DNA of 64,000 nucleotides from positions 1 to 64,000 of the forward strand of contig JAKISF010000014.1 in NCBI GenBank assembly GCA_021648725.1, in the 5' to 3' direction. Made by a program: the position numbers and the translations under genes. Each line of letters opens with the position of its first letter. Position 1 is the stretch's first letter. The stretch comes from Bacteroidales bacterium (GTDB lineage Bacteria; Bacteroidota; Bacteroidia; Bacteroidales; JAADGE01). Below the pieces are notes generated by a model, which was not told the DNA's origin, searched no databases, and worked only from the letters and a program-made list of their open reading frames with translations. Below, in pieces: positions 15,740 through 27,200 of the stretch.

Positions 15740-16870
15740 ATGAAGTTTGAAATACTGACGAAAGATACAAAAACAAAAGCAAAAACAGGAAAAATATATA
15801 CTGCACACGGCATAATCGAAACTCCTATTTTTATGCCCGTAGGAACTGTCGGCTCCGTTAAAAGTGTTCATCAAAGAGAGTTAGACGAAGATATTAAAGC
15901 TCAAATAATTCTCGGAAATACATATCATTTATATTTAAGACCCGGAACAGAAACTTTAGAAAAAGCAGGAGGGTTACATAAATTTATGAATTGGAACAAA
16001 CCTATATTAACAGACAGCGGAGGTTATCAAGTTTTTTCTTTATCAGATATAAGAAAAATTAAAGAAGAGGGAGTAACGTTTCGTTCTCATATTGACGGCT
16101 CAAAACACCTGTTTACACCTGAGAATGTGGTTGATACAGAAAGAAGCATCGGTGCGGATATTATTATGGCATTAGATGAATGTCCTCCTTACCCTTCTGA
16201 TTATAAATATGCAAAAGATTCAATGAATTTAACACACAGGTGGTTAAAAAGAGGCATTAAGAGATTTGACGAAACAGAAAGTTTATACGGGTACAAACAA
16301 GCATATTTTCCTATTGTACAAGGAAGCACATACAAAGATTTAAGAATACAATCTGCCGAAACCATTGCTTCATTTGAAAGAGAAGGAAATGCAATAGGAG
16401 GTTTGTCTGTAGGAGAACCCACAGAAGAAATGTATGAAATGTTAGAAATCGTAAATAATATTCTTCCCGAAGACAAACCGAGGTATCTAATGGGAGTAGG
16501 CACACCGGAAAATATATTGGAGGGAATTGCTCTCGGAACTGATATGTTTGATTGTGTTATGCCGACAAGAAACGGAAGAAACGGAATGCTTTTTACTTGG
16601 CAGGGCAGAATTAACATAAAAAATAAAAAGTGGGAGCACGATTTTTCTCCAATCGACGAATTCGGCACTTCATTTGTCGATTCTTTTTATTCAAAAGCAT
16701 ATTTAAGGCATTTGATGAAAGTGCAAGAACGTTTAGCTGCACAAATTGCAAGCATTCATAATTTGGCCTTTTATTTAGAATTAGTTCGTATTGCAAGACA
16801 AAAAATTAATGATGGAACATTTGCAGATTGGAAAAATAAAATGGTTAAACAACTTGCTCAAAGGTTATAA
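15740..16870 (+). CDS. tgt: Queuine tRNA-ribosyltransferase
   Basis: TGT swaps guanine 34 for the queuosine precursor preQ1 in GUN-anticodon tRNAs. Substrate and catalytic motifs are intact: LTDSGGYQVFSL, LDECPPYPSD, GGLSVGEP, and the nucleophile Asp in TDMFDCVMPTRNGRNG near residue 270. The usual zinc ligands are not: where most bacterial enzymes have CxCxxC before RNYSRAYLRHL, this protein has GTSFVDSFYSKAYLRHL, so all three Cys are missing, while the downstream His (SIHNLAFYL) remains. From memory, many Bacteroidetes TGTs share this loss; an alignment should confirm it. It heads a likely run tgt, rprX-like, rprY-like, eno. Confidence 0.95.
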   Translation: MKFEILTKDTKTKAKTGKIYTAHGIIETPIFMPVGTVGSVKSVHQRELDEDIKAQIILGNTYHLYLRPGTETLEKAGGLHKFMNWNKPILTDSGGYQVFSLSDIRKIKEEGVTFRSHIDGSKHLFTPENVVDTERSIGADIIMALDECPPYPSDYKYAKDSMNLTHRWLKRGIKRFDETESLYGYKQAYFPIVQGSTYKDLRIQSAETIASFEREGNAIGGLSVGEPTEEMYEMLEIVNNILPEDKPRYLMGVGTPENILEGIALGTDMFDCVMPTRNGRNGMLFTWQGRINIKNKKWEHDFSPIDEFGTSFVDSFYSKAYLRHLMKVQERLAAQIASIHNLAFYLELVRIARQKINDGTFADWKNKMVKQLAQRL

Positions 16871-16894
16871 TTAAAATATTTTCAATTAAGAAAT

Positions 16895-18421
16895 ATGCGA
16901 AAAAGATACATCAGGCTTCTGGCAATAATTATGACAGCTACCGTAATACTCCTTATTTTGGTGCAAGCTGCATGGATTGAAAAAGCCCTGATTATTGAGG
17001 AACAAGAATTCAGAGAAAGCGTAAATAAAGCATTATTTGAAGTTGTTAAATTAACAGAAGAAAGAGAAGCAATTTTGCAAATTTCCGAATCATCAGTTCC
17101 TTTCAGCAAAGACAGCACCGAAACACCCGGCAGTTTTTTATTTGAAGAAAACTTTATTGAAGACAAAAAAGACGAAAGAGATACAACCAAAAAAAAACAA
17201 AGCATTTACTATTTACAAGGAGATTCTCTTTATCGGATAGAAGCCGGCACACAAGATTCTCTCGGAAATTATGTTGAATTTACACAAAAAGACTTAAAAG
17301 AAAGAATTATAGGAAACATAAGTAAAAAAACTATATTCATACAAAATGTTTTGAACAGGTTAATCGCAGGAGAAACTAAAATTGAAGAAAGACTTGCCGC
17401 CGTTCAATTTAAACAAATAATTTCAAAAGTTTTTAAAACCAATAACATTCCGCACCCTTATTATTTCGGTGTCAAAGATGAAAAAAACGAATATAAATTA
17501 AAATCACAAAATTTCAGCTTAGATTATGTAAAAGAAACATACGAAATTTTGATTTTCCCAAATGATGTTTTAGCTTCAAAATATTTCTTAGTCGTTTATT
17601 TCAAAAACAAAAATAGGATTATTCCGAAAAAGATGCCTCGCGAAATGATTGTTTCGTTTATTATTACATTAATTATTACAATAACTTTTGCATTCATTAT
17701 TTATCTTATTTTAAAACAACGAAAACTGTCAGAATTAAAGAATGACTTTATAAATAACATGACACACGAGTTGAAAACACCTGTTTCAACAATTTCTCTG
17801 GCATCTCAAATGTTAAGTGATGCATCAATTGAAATTGATAAAAAGAAACAAAAGTCTGTTACAAAAATTATTAAAGATGAAAGCAAACGATTAGAATTTC
17901 AAATAGAAAAAGTATTACAAATTTCACTATTTGAAAAAGGCAACATTCACTTTAACATACAAGATGTTGACATACACGACATTATAAAGCTTGCTGTTTT
18001 AAATACGGATATTAAAGCAAAGAATAAAGGCGGAGAAATTATTTTCAATCTAAAAGCTGAACATTATAACTTTAAAGGAGATAAATTGCACTTAACCAAT
18101 ATCTTATTCAACCTGTTAGATAATGCCGTAAAATATTCAAAAAAAGATGTGCCGCCAAAAATCGAAGTTATAACTTCAAACACCGAAGAAGGAATACAAA
18201 TAGAAATAAAAGATAACGGAATAGGAATAAGCAAAGAAAGTCAAAGGAAAATTTTTAATAAATTTTTCAGAGTTCCTACCGGAAATGTTCATGATGTTAA
18301 AGGCTTCGGCTTAGGATTAAGTTATGTAAAAAGAATAGTTGAAGAACACAAAGGAACAATATCAATAAAAAGCGAAGCCGGTAAGGGTGCAAATTTTGTA
18401 ATATTTTTTCCGCAAGAATAA
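16895..18421 (+). CDS. rprX: Sensor histidine kinase, RprX-like
   Basis: This 508-residue kinase has a membrane helix at residues 7-25, a long periplasmic loop of about 220 residues without a known domain, a second helix near 250-270, then a HisKA dimer domain with the phosphorylated His in NNMTHELKTP and an ATP-binding domain with DNAVKYS, DNGIGI and GFGLGLSYVKRI. Domain order and the partner gene 93 bp downstream match the RprX/RprY pair of Bacteroides, which responds to envelope or sodium-related stress. The signal here is unknown. It starts 24 bp after tgt and is probably co-transcribed. Confidence 0.88.
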   Translation: MRKRYIRLLAIIMTATVILLILVQAAWIEKALIIEEQEFRESVNKALFEVVKLTEEREAILQISESSVPFSKDSTETPGSFLFEENFIEDKKDERDTTKKKQSIYYLQGDSLYRIEAGTQDSLGNYVEFTQKDLKERIIGNISKKTIFIQNVLNRLIAGETKIEERLAAVQFKQIISKVFKTNNIPHPYYFGVKDEKNEYKLKSQNFSLDYVKETYEILIFPNDVLASKYFLVVYFKNKNRIIPKKMPREMIVSFIITLIITITFAFIIYLILKQRKLSELKNDFINNMTHELKTPVSTISLASQMLSDASIEIDKKKQKSVTKIIKDESKRLEFQIEKVLQISLFEKGNIHFNIQDVDIHDIIKLAVLNTDIKAKNKGGEIIFNLKAEHYNFKGDKLHLTNILFNLLDNAVKYSKKDVPPKIEVITSNTEEGIQIEIKDNGIGISKESQRKIFNKFFRVPTGNVHDVKGFGLGLSYVKRIVEEHKGTISIKSEAGKGANFVIFFPQE

Positions 18422-18514
18422 TTTAAACAAAATAAACATTATTTAACATTTTTTTAGTAATATTATGCATTAAAGACGGTTATCAATAAAGTTTTAAACA
18501 AAACTAATAAAAAC

Positions 18515-19216
18515 ATGGACAAAATAAAAGTACTGTTAGCCGAAGACGATTTAAACCTCGGTTCTCTTTTAAAACAATACCTCGAAGCAAAAAATTTTGA
18601 AACTGATTTATTTTCCGATGGTGAAGAAGCATACAAAGGATACATGAAAAAAGAATTCGATATTTGTATTCTTGACGTAATGATGCCCAAAAAGGACGGT
18701 TTTGAACTTGCAAAAAACATAAGATCTTTAAATAAAGATATTCCCGTAATTTTTTTAACGGCAAAAGTTTTAAAAGAGGATGTATTAAAAGGCTTTAAAA
18801 TAGGTGCCGATGATTATATTACAAAACCCTTTAATATGGAAGAATTACTTTACCGTATTGAAGCCGTATTAAGAAGAGCCGGAAGAGAAATGACTGACAA
18901 TCGTAAAATATTTACAATAGGGCATATTATTTTTGACTCAAACACACAAACATTACGAACTGACAGCAGTGATAAAAAAACAGCAAAACTTACTTCTAAA
19001 GAGTCAGAATTATTAAAACTTCTTTGCAAACACGAAGATACATTAATGCGAAGAGATTATGCTTTAAAAGTAATTTGGAGCGGAGATAACTATTTCAATG
19101 CCAGAAGTATGGATGTATATATTACCAAACTGAGAAAACTGTTACAGATAGATCCCAGAGTAAAAATAATCAACAAACACGGTGAAGGTTACAAACTTAT
19201 TGTTGAAGAAGAATAA
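18515..19216 (+). CDS. rprY: OmpR-family response regulator, RprY-like
   Basis: A 233-residue regulator with a receiver domain (acidic pocket LLAEDD, phospho-acceptor Asp in CILDVMMPKKDG, switch Thr/Lys in FLTAK and ITKPF) and a winged-helix DNA-binding domain (LTSKESELLKLLC, SMDVYITKLRKLL, GEGYKLIV). Segments such as KVLKEDVLKGFKIGADDY closely resemble Bacteroides RprY as I remember it. It is the partner of the kinase upstream and is followed by enolase after 42 bp. Confidence 0.9.
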   Translation: MDKIKVLLAEDDLNLGSLLKQYLEAKNFETDLFSDGEEAYKGYMKKEFDICILDVMMPKKDGFELAKNIRSLNKDIPVIFLTAKVLKEDVLKGFKIGADDYITKPFNMEELLYRIEAVLRRAGREMTDNRKIFTIGHIIFDSNTQTLRTDSSDKKTAKLTSKESELLKLLCKHEDTLMRRDYALKVIWSGDNYFNARSMDVYITKLRKLLQIDPRVKIINKHGEGYKLIVEEE

Positions 19217-19255
19217 AATTAAAAAAATATAATCTGAAATTTTAAATTTAATTAG

Positions 19256-20527
<1,272 letters not shown>

Positions 20528-20528
20528 T

Positions 20529-21605
20529 TTACTTCGGAGCAACCCGATACAAAAATACCGAAATTATTAAAAAAATAAAGTTAGGAATCCATGCAGCAAC
20601 AAAAGGCGGTAAGCCTCCTTTTACCGAAAACTGTTCTGTTATTCTCATTAAAAAAATATACATAAAACTTATAAGCAAGCCTATTCCTACTTTTATTCCT
20701 GTTCCTCCTTTGCTTTTTCTTGATGCTAAAGATACCCCGATTAATGTAAGAATAAACGTAGAAAACGGAAAAGCAGTTCGTTGATATTTCTCAAGTAAAT
20801 AAGTATTAATATTTGATTCTCCTCTTAACCTTTTCTCTTCAATATAAGTGTTCAGTTCAAAAAAATCCATTGTTGACTTTTCTGTATCTCTTCTTTTAAA
20901 ATCTATAGGCGAAATATTTAAGGCTGTATCAATTTCGTTTCCTTTGGTAATTTTCTCTTTATTTTTGCCAATATCTCGGATGTAATAATTAATAGCTGTC
21001 CACTTATTTTTAGTACTGTCCCATTTTACCCTTTGGGCAATTAATTTCGATTTTAACTCATTACCTTCAAAATGTTCTATTGAAAATTTATTACCTATAT
21101 TTGTTGAAGTATTAAAACTTTCCATATACAAAAACACACCCGGGCTTACTTGTTTGTGCATATTACGCTCACTGTTATAATATGTGCCGTTAATATATGT
21201 ATTTTCAAAATCGAGCCTTACCCGATTTGCCGGAGGAATTACAAAATTGCTCAAAACAAAAGATGCTACAGCTAATACTAATGCAGAGACAAAATACGGA
21301 TACATCATTCGCTTAAAACTTATTCCGCTTCCTATAATTGAAATGATCTCCGAATTTCCTGCCATCTTAGAGGTAAAAAAAACAACAGAAATAAAAACAA
21401 ACAAGAACAGAAAAAGATTTGTGTAATAAGGAATGAAATTCATGTAATGATCAAAAATAATATTCTTAATCGGAATTTGCTTTTCAATAAAAGAGTCTAA
21501 CTTTTCCGTTAAATCAATAACAATTGCAAGGCTTATTATCAAAATAATTGAAAATACAAATGTTCCTAAGAATTTTCTTATTATGTATCTGTCAATAATT
21601 TTCAT
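20529..21605 (-). CDS. LptF/LptG-family lipopolysaccharide export permease
   Basis: The 358-residue protein has the YjgP/YjgQ layout: start motif MKIIDRYIIRKFLGTF, three N-terminal membrane helices, a periplasmic beta-jellyroll of about 150 residues (130-275), and three C-terminal helices. In the Lpt system such permeases pull lipopolysaccharide from the inner membrane and pass it to LptC/LptA. FPFSTFILTLIGVSLASRK is the typical segment before helix 4. A single copy is in the window; its LptF partner and LptB are not here. Confidence 0.9.
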   Translation of the reverse strand: MKIIDRYIIRKFLGTFVFSIILIISLAIVIDLTEKLDSFIEKQIPIKNIIFDHYMNFIPYYTNLFLFLFVFISVVFFTSKMAGNSEIISIIGSGISFKRMMYPYFVSALVLAVASFVLSNFVIPPANRVRLDFENTYINGTYYNSERNMHKQVSPGVFLYMESFNTSTNIGNKFSIEHFEGNELKSKLIAQRVKWDSTKNKWTAINYYIRDIGKNKEKITKGNEIDTALNISPIDFKRRDTEKSTMDFFELNTYIEEKRLRGESNINTYLLEKYQRTAFPFSTFILTLIGVSLASRKSKGGTGIKVGIGLLISFMYIFLMRITEQFSVKGGLPPFVAAWIPNFIFLIISVFLYRVAPK

Positions 21606-21708
21606 TAATAAATCTTTTCTGTAACTAAATTATTTTCAAAACAACAAAACAATAAATAAATTGTGTTCATAAGAAAACAAAATTAAACGAAATTTATTTA
21701 TAAAAAGA

Positions 21709-21735
21709 AAAAGCACCCGTATTAAGAGTGCTTTT
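21709..21735 (-). terminator. Terminator of the EF-G paralogue gene
   Basis: A 10-bp stem (AAAAGCACTC with GGGTGCTTTT, one G-T pair) and 7-nt loop lie 24 bp after the stop. On the minus strand the stem is followed by TTCTTTTTA, a usable T-tract. Confidence 0.8.
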
Positions 21736-21758
21736 AACTTTTATTAATAGTTTAGTAC

Positions 21759-23918
21759 TTAATCTTCATCACCTTGCTCATCTGCATAAGCTTTAATTAA
21801 ATCGTTTTGAATATCTCCCGGCACAGGTTCATAACCGGCAAATTCCATTTCAAACGTTGCCCTTCCGCCAGATATAGAGCTTAATGCAGTTGCATATTTT
21901 GAAATTTCCGCCAAAGGAACTTTTGCTTTTATTACTTCAAAACCTTTTGCACTGCTCATTCCTTGAATAATGGCACGCCGTCCTTGTAAGTCACTCATAA
22001 CATCACCCATATTTTCTGACGGAACCATAACATCTAAGTTATAAATCGGTTCAAGAATTTTTGGTCCTGCATTTTTAAATGCTTCTGAAAATGCTTTTGC
22101 CCCGGCAATTTTAAATGAAATTTCATTTGAATCAACATCATGCATTTTACCGTCATAAACACTTACTCGAATATCTCTTGCATAACTTCCGGTTAACGGA
22201 CCGTTTTCTAATTTATCCATTAAACCTTTTATAATGGCAGGCATATAGTTCTTTTCAATAACACCGCCGACAATACAGTTATAAAAAACTAATTTGCCGC
22301 CCCATTTCAAATCAATTGTATCTTCATCTCTTACAGTAACAGTATATTCTTTTCCTGCAATTTTGAATGACGAAGGCTTTACTTTTCCTTCTTCAAAAGG
22401 CTCAATAATCATGTGTACCTCACCGAATTGACCTGAACCGCCTGATTGTTTTTTATGCCTGTAATCAGCTTGTGCAGCTTTAGTAATTGTTTCTCTGTAA
22501 GGAATTTTAGGAGCAAGAAATTCTGTTTCAATTTTGTAAATTGTATCTAAATGCCACTTTAAAGTATTTAAATGATGGTCTCCTTGTCCGTGAATTATTA
22601 ACTGCTTTAATTCTTTTGAATATTCCAGTATATAAGTAGGATCTTCATCGTGTAATCTGTGAAGATATTCGCCTAATTTTTCTTCATCCGATTCACTCAG
22701 GGCTTTTATTGCTTTTCTGTATTTAGGGTTAGGATATTTAATTCCTTCAAACTTATAATCTGTTCCTTTTTCACTTAAAGTATCATCATTCGATGTTGTT
22801 TTAAGTTTAACGGTTGCTCCTAAATCTCCTGCAACAATTTTCGTTAAGTTTTCTTTACCTTTACCGTTAACGGCAAATATTTGAGAAATGCGTTCTTTGT
22901 TATTATTTGATTCATTAATTAAATCATCACTTTCATTTATTTCTCCGGACATAACTTTGAAATAAATAACTTCGCCGAGATGTTCTTCTACACTTGTTTT
23001 GTAAACAAATACAGATTTAGGACCGGAAGCGTCAAATTTAACTTCTTTTCCGTCTGTTGTAACAGGAGCCGGCATATCCTTTGGTGAAGGTAAAGCATTT
23101 TTAATGAAATCCATTAAACGTCTTGTTCCCATATTATTTTTTGCTGCTGTACATAAAACAGGGAATAAGCCTCTGTTAAGAATACCTTTTAGTATTCCTG
23201 ATCTCATCTCATCTTCTGTTAATGTATCATTTTCGAAGAATATTTCCATTAAAGAATCATCATTTTCTGCCGCTGCTTCAATAAGTTCCATTCTTAACTC
23301 ATCTGCTTTTTCTTTTTCCGAATCAGGAATATCAAGCACTTCAGGGTTACTGCCTTCTGTTGACCATTTATACATTTTCATTGTAATAAGGTCAATTATT
23401 GAATTAAACCCAACCCCCGGATTTACGGGATATTGTACTATTGTTACTCCGTTTGACAATTGTTCTTTTGCTTGCTCAACAGTCTTTTCAAAATTTGTTT
23501 TATCGTGATCTAAGTGGTTTGCAATTATTACGACAGGTTTATTAAATTTTTCCGTAAGCCTCCAATGTATTTCTGCTCCCACTTCAACACCGTTCTGGGA
23601 ATTTAAAATGATTAAAGTTGTATCTGCAACAGCAATAGATGATACGGCACCACCAATAAAATCTAATGCACCCGGAGCATCAAGAATATTTATTTTAATT
23701 CCGTCCCACTCAGCATGAAGAACAGAAGAATACACAGAGCCTGATTGTTCATGTTCAACAGGTCTGTAATCTGATATTGTAGTATTTGTATCAATTGTAC
23801 CTCTTCTATTTATTTTTCCGCCTTCAAGTGCAAAGTTCTCGGCTAAAGTTGTTTTTCCGCTTCCCGCATTTCCTGCAAGAGCAATATTTCTAATTTCTCC
23901 TGTGTTATAAACTTTCAT
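21759..23918 (-). CDS. fusA2: EF-G paralogue (EF-G2 type) with altered GTPase motifs
   Basis: A 719-residue protein with all five EF-G domains, but with changes in the G domain. The P-loop is normal (GNAGSGKT). Switch I lacks the RGITI motif (HEQSGSVYSSV in its place). The G3 motif is DAPGALDF, so the catalytic His of DTPGHVDF is Ala. G4 is NHLDHDK instead of NKMDR. Domain IV and the C-terminal half are well kept (RHKKQSGGSGQFGEV, GPLTGSYARD, LQGRRAIIQGM). In Bacteroides thetaiotaomicron a paralogue of this kind (EF-G2) promotes translocation without GTP hydrolysis during starvation. A similar role is inferred here. Confidence 0.92.
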   Translation of the reverse strand: MKVYNTGEIRNIALAGNAGSGKTTLAENFALEGGKINRRGTIDTNTTISDYRPVEHEQSGSVYSSVLHAEWDGIKINILDAPGALDFIGGAVSSIAVADTTLIILNSQNGVEVGAEIHWRLTEKFNKPVVIIANHLDHDKTNFEKTVEQAKEQLSNGVTIVQYPVNPGVGFNSIIDLITMKMYKWSTEGSNPEVLDIPDSEKEKADELRMELIEAAAENDDSLMEIFFENDTLTEDEMRSGILKGILNRGLFPVLCTAAKNNMGTRRLMDFIKNALPSPKDMPAPVTTDGKEVKFDASGPKSVFVYKTSVEEHLGEVIYFKVMSGEINESDDLINESNNNKERISQIFAVNGKGKENLTKIVAGDLGATVKLKTTSNDDTLSEKGTDYKFEGIKYPNPKYRKAIKALSESDEEKLGEYLHRLHDEDPTYILEYSKELKQLIIHGQGDHHLNTLKWHLDTIYKIETEFLAPKIPYRETITKAAQADYRHKKQSGGSGQFGEVHMIIEPFEEGKVKPSSFKIAGKEYTVTVRDEDTIDLKWGGKLVFYNCIVGGVIEKNYMPAIIKGLMDKLENGPLTGSYARDIRVSVYDGKMHDVDSNEISFKIAGAKAFSEAFKNAGPKILEPIYNLDVMVPSENMGDVMSDLQGRRAIIQGMSSAKGFEVIKAKVPLAEISKYATALSSISGGRATFEMEFAGYEPVPGDIQNDLIKAYADEQGDED

Positions 23919-23969
23919 TGGATCTTATGTTAATAGTAAATAAATTGTTTAATTGCAAAAAATTGCACG

Positions 23970-23999
23970 CAAAAATATAAAAATTATAGAAGTTTCCAA
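23970..23999 (-). promoter_or_regulatory. Promoter of the EF-G paralogue gene
   Basis: On the minus strand TTG (23997-23999), 19 bases and TATTTTTG (23970-23977) match the Bacteroidetes consensus, giving a leader of roughly 45 bases before the ATG at 23918. The rest of the 308-bp divergent gap holds no gene. Confidence 0.65.
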
Positions 24000-24168
24000 T
24001 ACTTGTATTTTATTTCTTTACAGTTTTTTTGTATTTAATTACCGTACACTTATTCTTTTAGATATTATATATAAAAGTCAAGAATATAAACAAATAATTG
24101 CTATTACCGTTAATACGTGATTTTTGTTATATATGTGCAGTATTTTAAATAATCACATATACGTTTTC

Positions 24169-24198
24169 TTGCATATTTTCAGAATATTAATATATTTG
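24169..24198 (+). promoter_or_regulatory. Promoter of the secreted hydrolase gene
   Basis: TTG (24169-24171), 19 bases and TATATTTG (24191-24198) match the Bacteroidetes promoter pattern, 28 bp before the ATG at 24227. Confidence 0.68.
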
Positions 24199-24226
24199 CC
24201 TGTTGTAAAACACAAAAACTTTTAAT

Positions 24227-27200
24227 ATGCAAAGATTTTTTACCTCCACAGCTGTTATAACTTTATTTCTTTTCAGTTTTTTCAATGTAAACTCTCAAAC
24301 TAAAAATGACCCGTTTTCAGAATTAGATAAGACTAAAATATCAACAGGATTACTATACAACAAAGTGAAGATTCCGGTTTCACAAATAAAAAATTATAAC
24401 GGTACTTCAAAAATACAAATACTTAATCCTGTAAAATGGAGAGATATTTATTCTGAGCTTTATTACTCATCATTAATTAAAAATATAAGGGACTACCAAT
24501 CTGTAAAACAGGAAACTAAATCGAAAATAAGACAAAATATATTTCCTGTAGGTATAATAAATTATTCATACAATGAATTTAAAGAAAATGCCGTTAAATC
24601 AGGTTTGGTTACAATTAAAAACAATAAATATTTTGCCGAAAAAGGTAACATTTACGATACACATCATGTTTTTGCAACATCTGTAATTATTTCTAAACAA
24701 TATACAGGATTAACGCCTGTTTTTGATTTTTCAAAAGAATATTATTATTCAAACTCAGAAAATAAAATAACATATCTCGATATTGATTTTGATAACGGCA
24801 ATTCTTTCAGGAAAGTTTATTTAAACGAAAAAGTAAAAATTAAATATACTGAAGAAGGAGATAAAATAATACATATAAAGGCAAATTTTGAGAACGGCAC
24901 TTCTTATGTTTCAAAATTTAAAATAAAAATAAGTTCTCCTAAAATGCCCGCTCCGAGCGAAACATGGTCAAACTACACAGCAAATGAGTCCTATCTCGGA
25001 GTATTTGCACAAGGAGAAGTCGGTGTGTTTTTCGGTAGCGGTAATACTGATTTTACAAGACCCGTAATAATTGTTGACGGATTTGACCCCGGAGATACAA
25101 GAGATATTGCAGGATTATGGGATATTGCAAATCAACAAAACATGGCGGATAATTTAATTGCCGAAGGTTATGATTTTATTATCGTAAATTTCTTTGGCGG
25201 AGATGATTACATACAAAGAAATGCACTACTTGTTAAAAAAGTTATTCAAGAAATTAATACAAGAATGACAGCAGCAGGAACCATGAAAGATGCAAACCAA
25301 ATTGTTGTTATAGGTCCCAGTATGGGAGGTTTAATAACCAGATATGCAATAAGGAACATGGAGCAAAACGGACAAAACCACAACGTCAGAAACTGGGTTG
25401 CATTTGACTCTCCGATGAAAGGAGCAAGCATTCCTCTCGGATTACAACATTGGGTAAGGTTTTTTGCAGACGAAGGCGATGTGCAAGGAGCTATTGATGC
25501 AAAAGTAGCACTATCAGGACCTGCAGCAAAGCAAATGCTAATTTATCACTACACTGCAACAGTAGGAAATACTGCAAACAGCAACGGTTTATATTCAACA
25601 TTCTATAACGAATTAAATGCTATGGGATTTCCCGAACAAACCAGAATTGTTGCAATAGCAAACGGAAGCGGATATAGTGCAAATCAAGGGTTCGGACCGG
25701 GAGACCAAGTTGTTAAATATTCTTACGCAAGTTTTTTGGTTGACATTGAGGGAAATATTTGGGCTGTTCCGAACCAATCATATCAAAGGATATTTCAAGG
25801 TGCATTAAATAAAATTTGGCCACTTCCCGATTCTTACGAAGATATTTATGTAAACAATACACTTCCCTACGACGGAGCTCCCGGAGGAAAACGAAATACA
25901 TTTTTAGAATTAGACCAAACTGATACCGGAGGTTACGGTGACATTATAGCATTTCATAATTCTCACAGTTTTATTCCTGTTATAAGCTCAATGTGCATTC
26001 AAAACACTGTTGATCCGTATTTCAATATTAATAATAACATAAATACACTTACTACGCCTTTTGATAAGTTGTACTACCCAAATGAAAACCAAGATCATGT
26101 GCAAATAACCCCTGAATCTTATGCCTGGTTTTATCACGAAGTTATAAACTTTGCACCTGTGTTTACTTCTGCTCCCGTAACAAGCGTTAATGAGGATGAA
26201 GTTTATACATACACACTTTCGGCAACTGATGAGAATGAATGGAATGTTTTAACTTATGAGTTTATTGAAAAACCCGCTTGGTTAAATTTTAATGCCTCAA
26301 CAGGTGAATTTTCAGGAACTCCGTTAAATGAAGATGTAGGAATATTTAATGTATCGGTAAAAGTAAAAGATGAACTTGACGAAACAATTCAAGCATTTAC
26401 AATAACTGTTGTAAATACAAACGATGCTCCGGTTATTACTTCAACAGCTGTTGAATCAGCAACAGAAGATATTCAATATACATACACATTCACAGCAACA
26501 GATGAAGACCCCGTTCCTGACATTTTAACTTTATCAGCAGTTGAAATTCCCGCATGGTTAAGTTTTGATGAAGCAACAGGTATTTTATCCGGAACTCCGC
26601 TGAATGAAGATGTAGGAACTTACAATGTTATACTGAGAGTTAACGACGGAACTGTTGATATTGACCAAACTTTTACAATAACGGTAGCTAACACAAACGA
26701 TGCTCCGATTATGCAAAGCGAATTGTCAGACCAAGAAACCTACACAAATGAATTATTTAACTATTCTTTTGCCGAAAACGTTTTTTCAGATATTGATGCC
26801 GGAGATATTTTATCTTATTCGGCAAATTTGACAAACGGAAATCCCTTGCCGGAATGGCTTAGTTTCAATTCTGACACAAGAACTTTTTCAGGAACACCGT
26901 CAAATATTGAGAGCTTTGAAGTTTCTGTAACAGCAACAGACTTAAAAGGTGCAAGTATATCCGACAAATTTATTTTAGATATTAACGGTCATATATCAAT
27001 GTCCGAATCTATCTTAATTTATCCTAATCCTGCATCACATTTTTTCTATATTGAAAATAGGGAAACAATTAATAAAATAGAAATAATAAATATAGAAGGG
27101 AAAGAAATAAGAAATATTCAACCCGGAAATAACAAAATTCATGAAATAGATGTTTCCGATATTTCCGGAGGAATATATTTTCTTAAAATTTCAAATTTAA

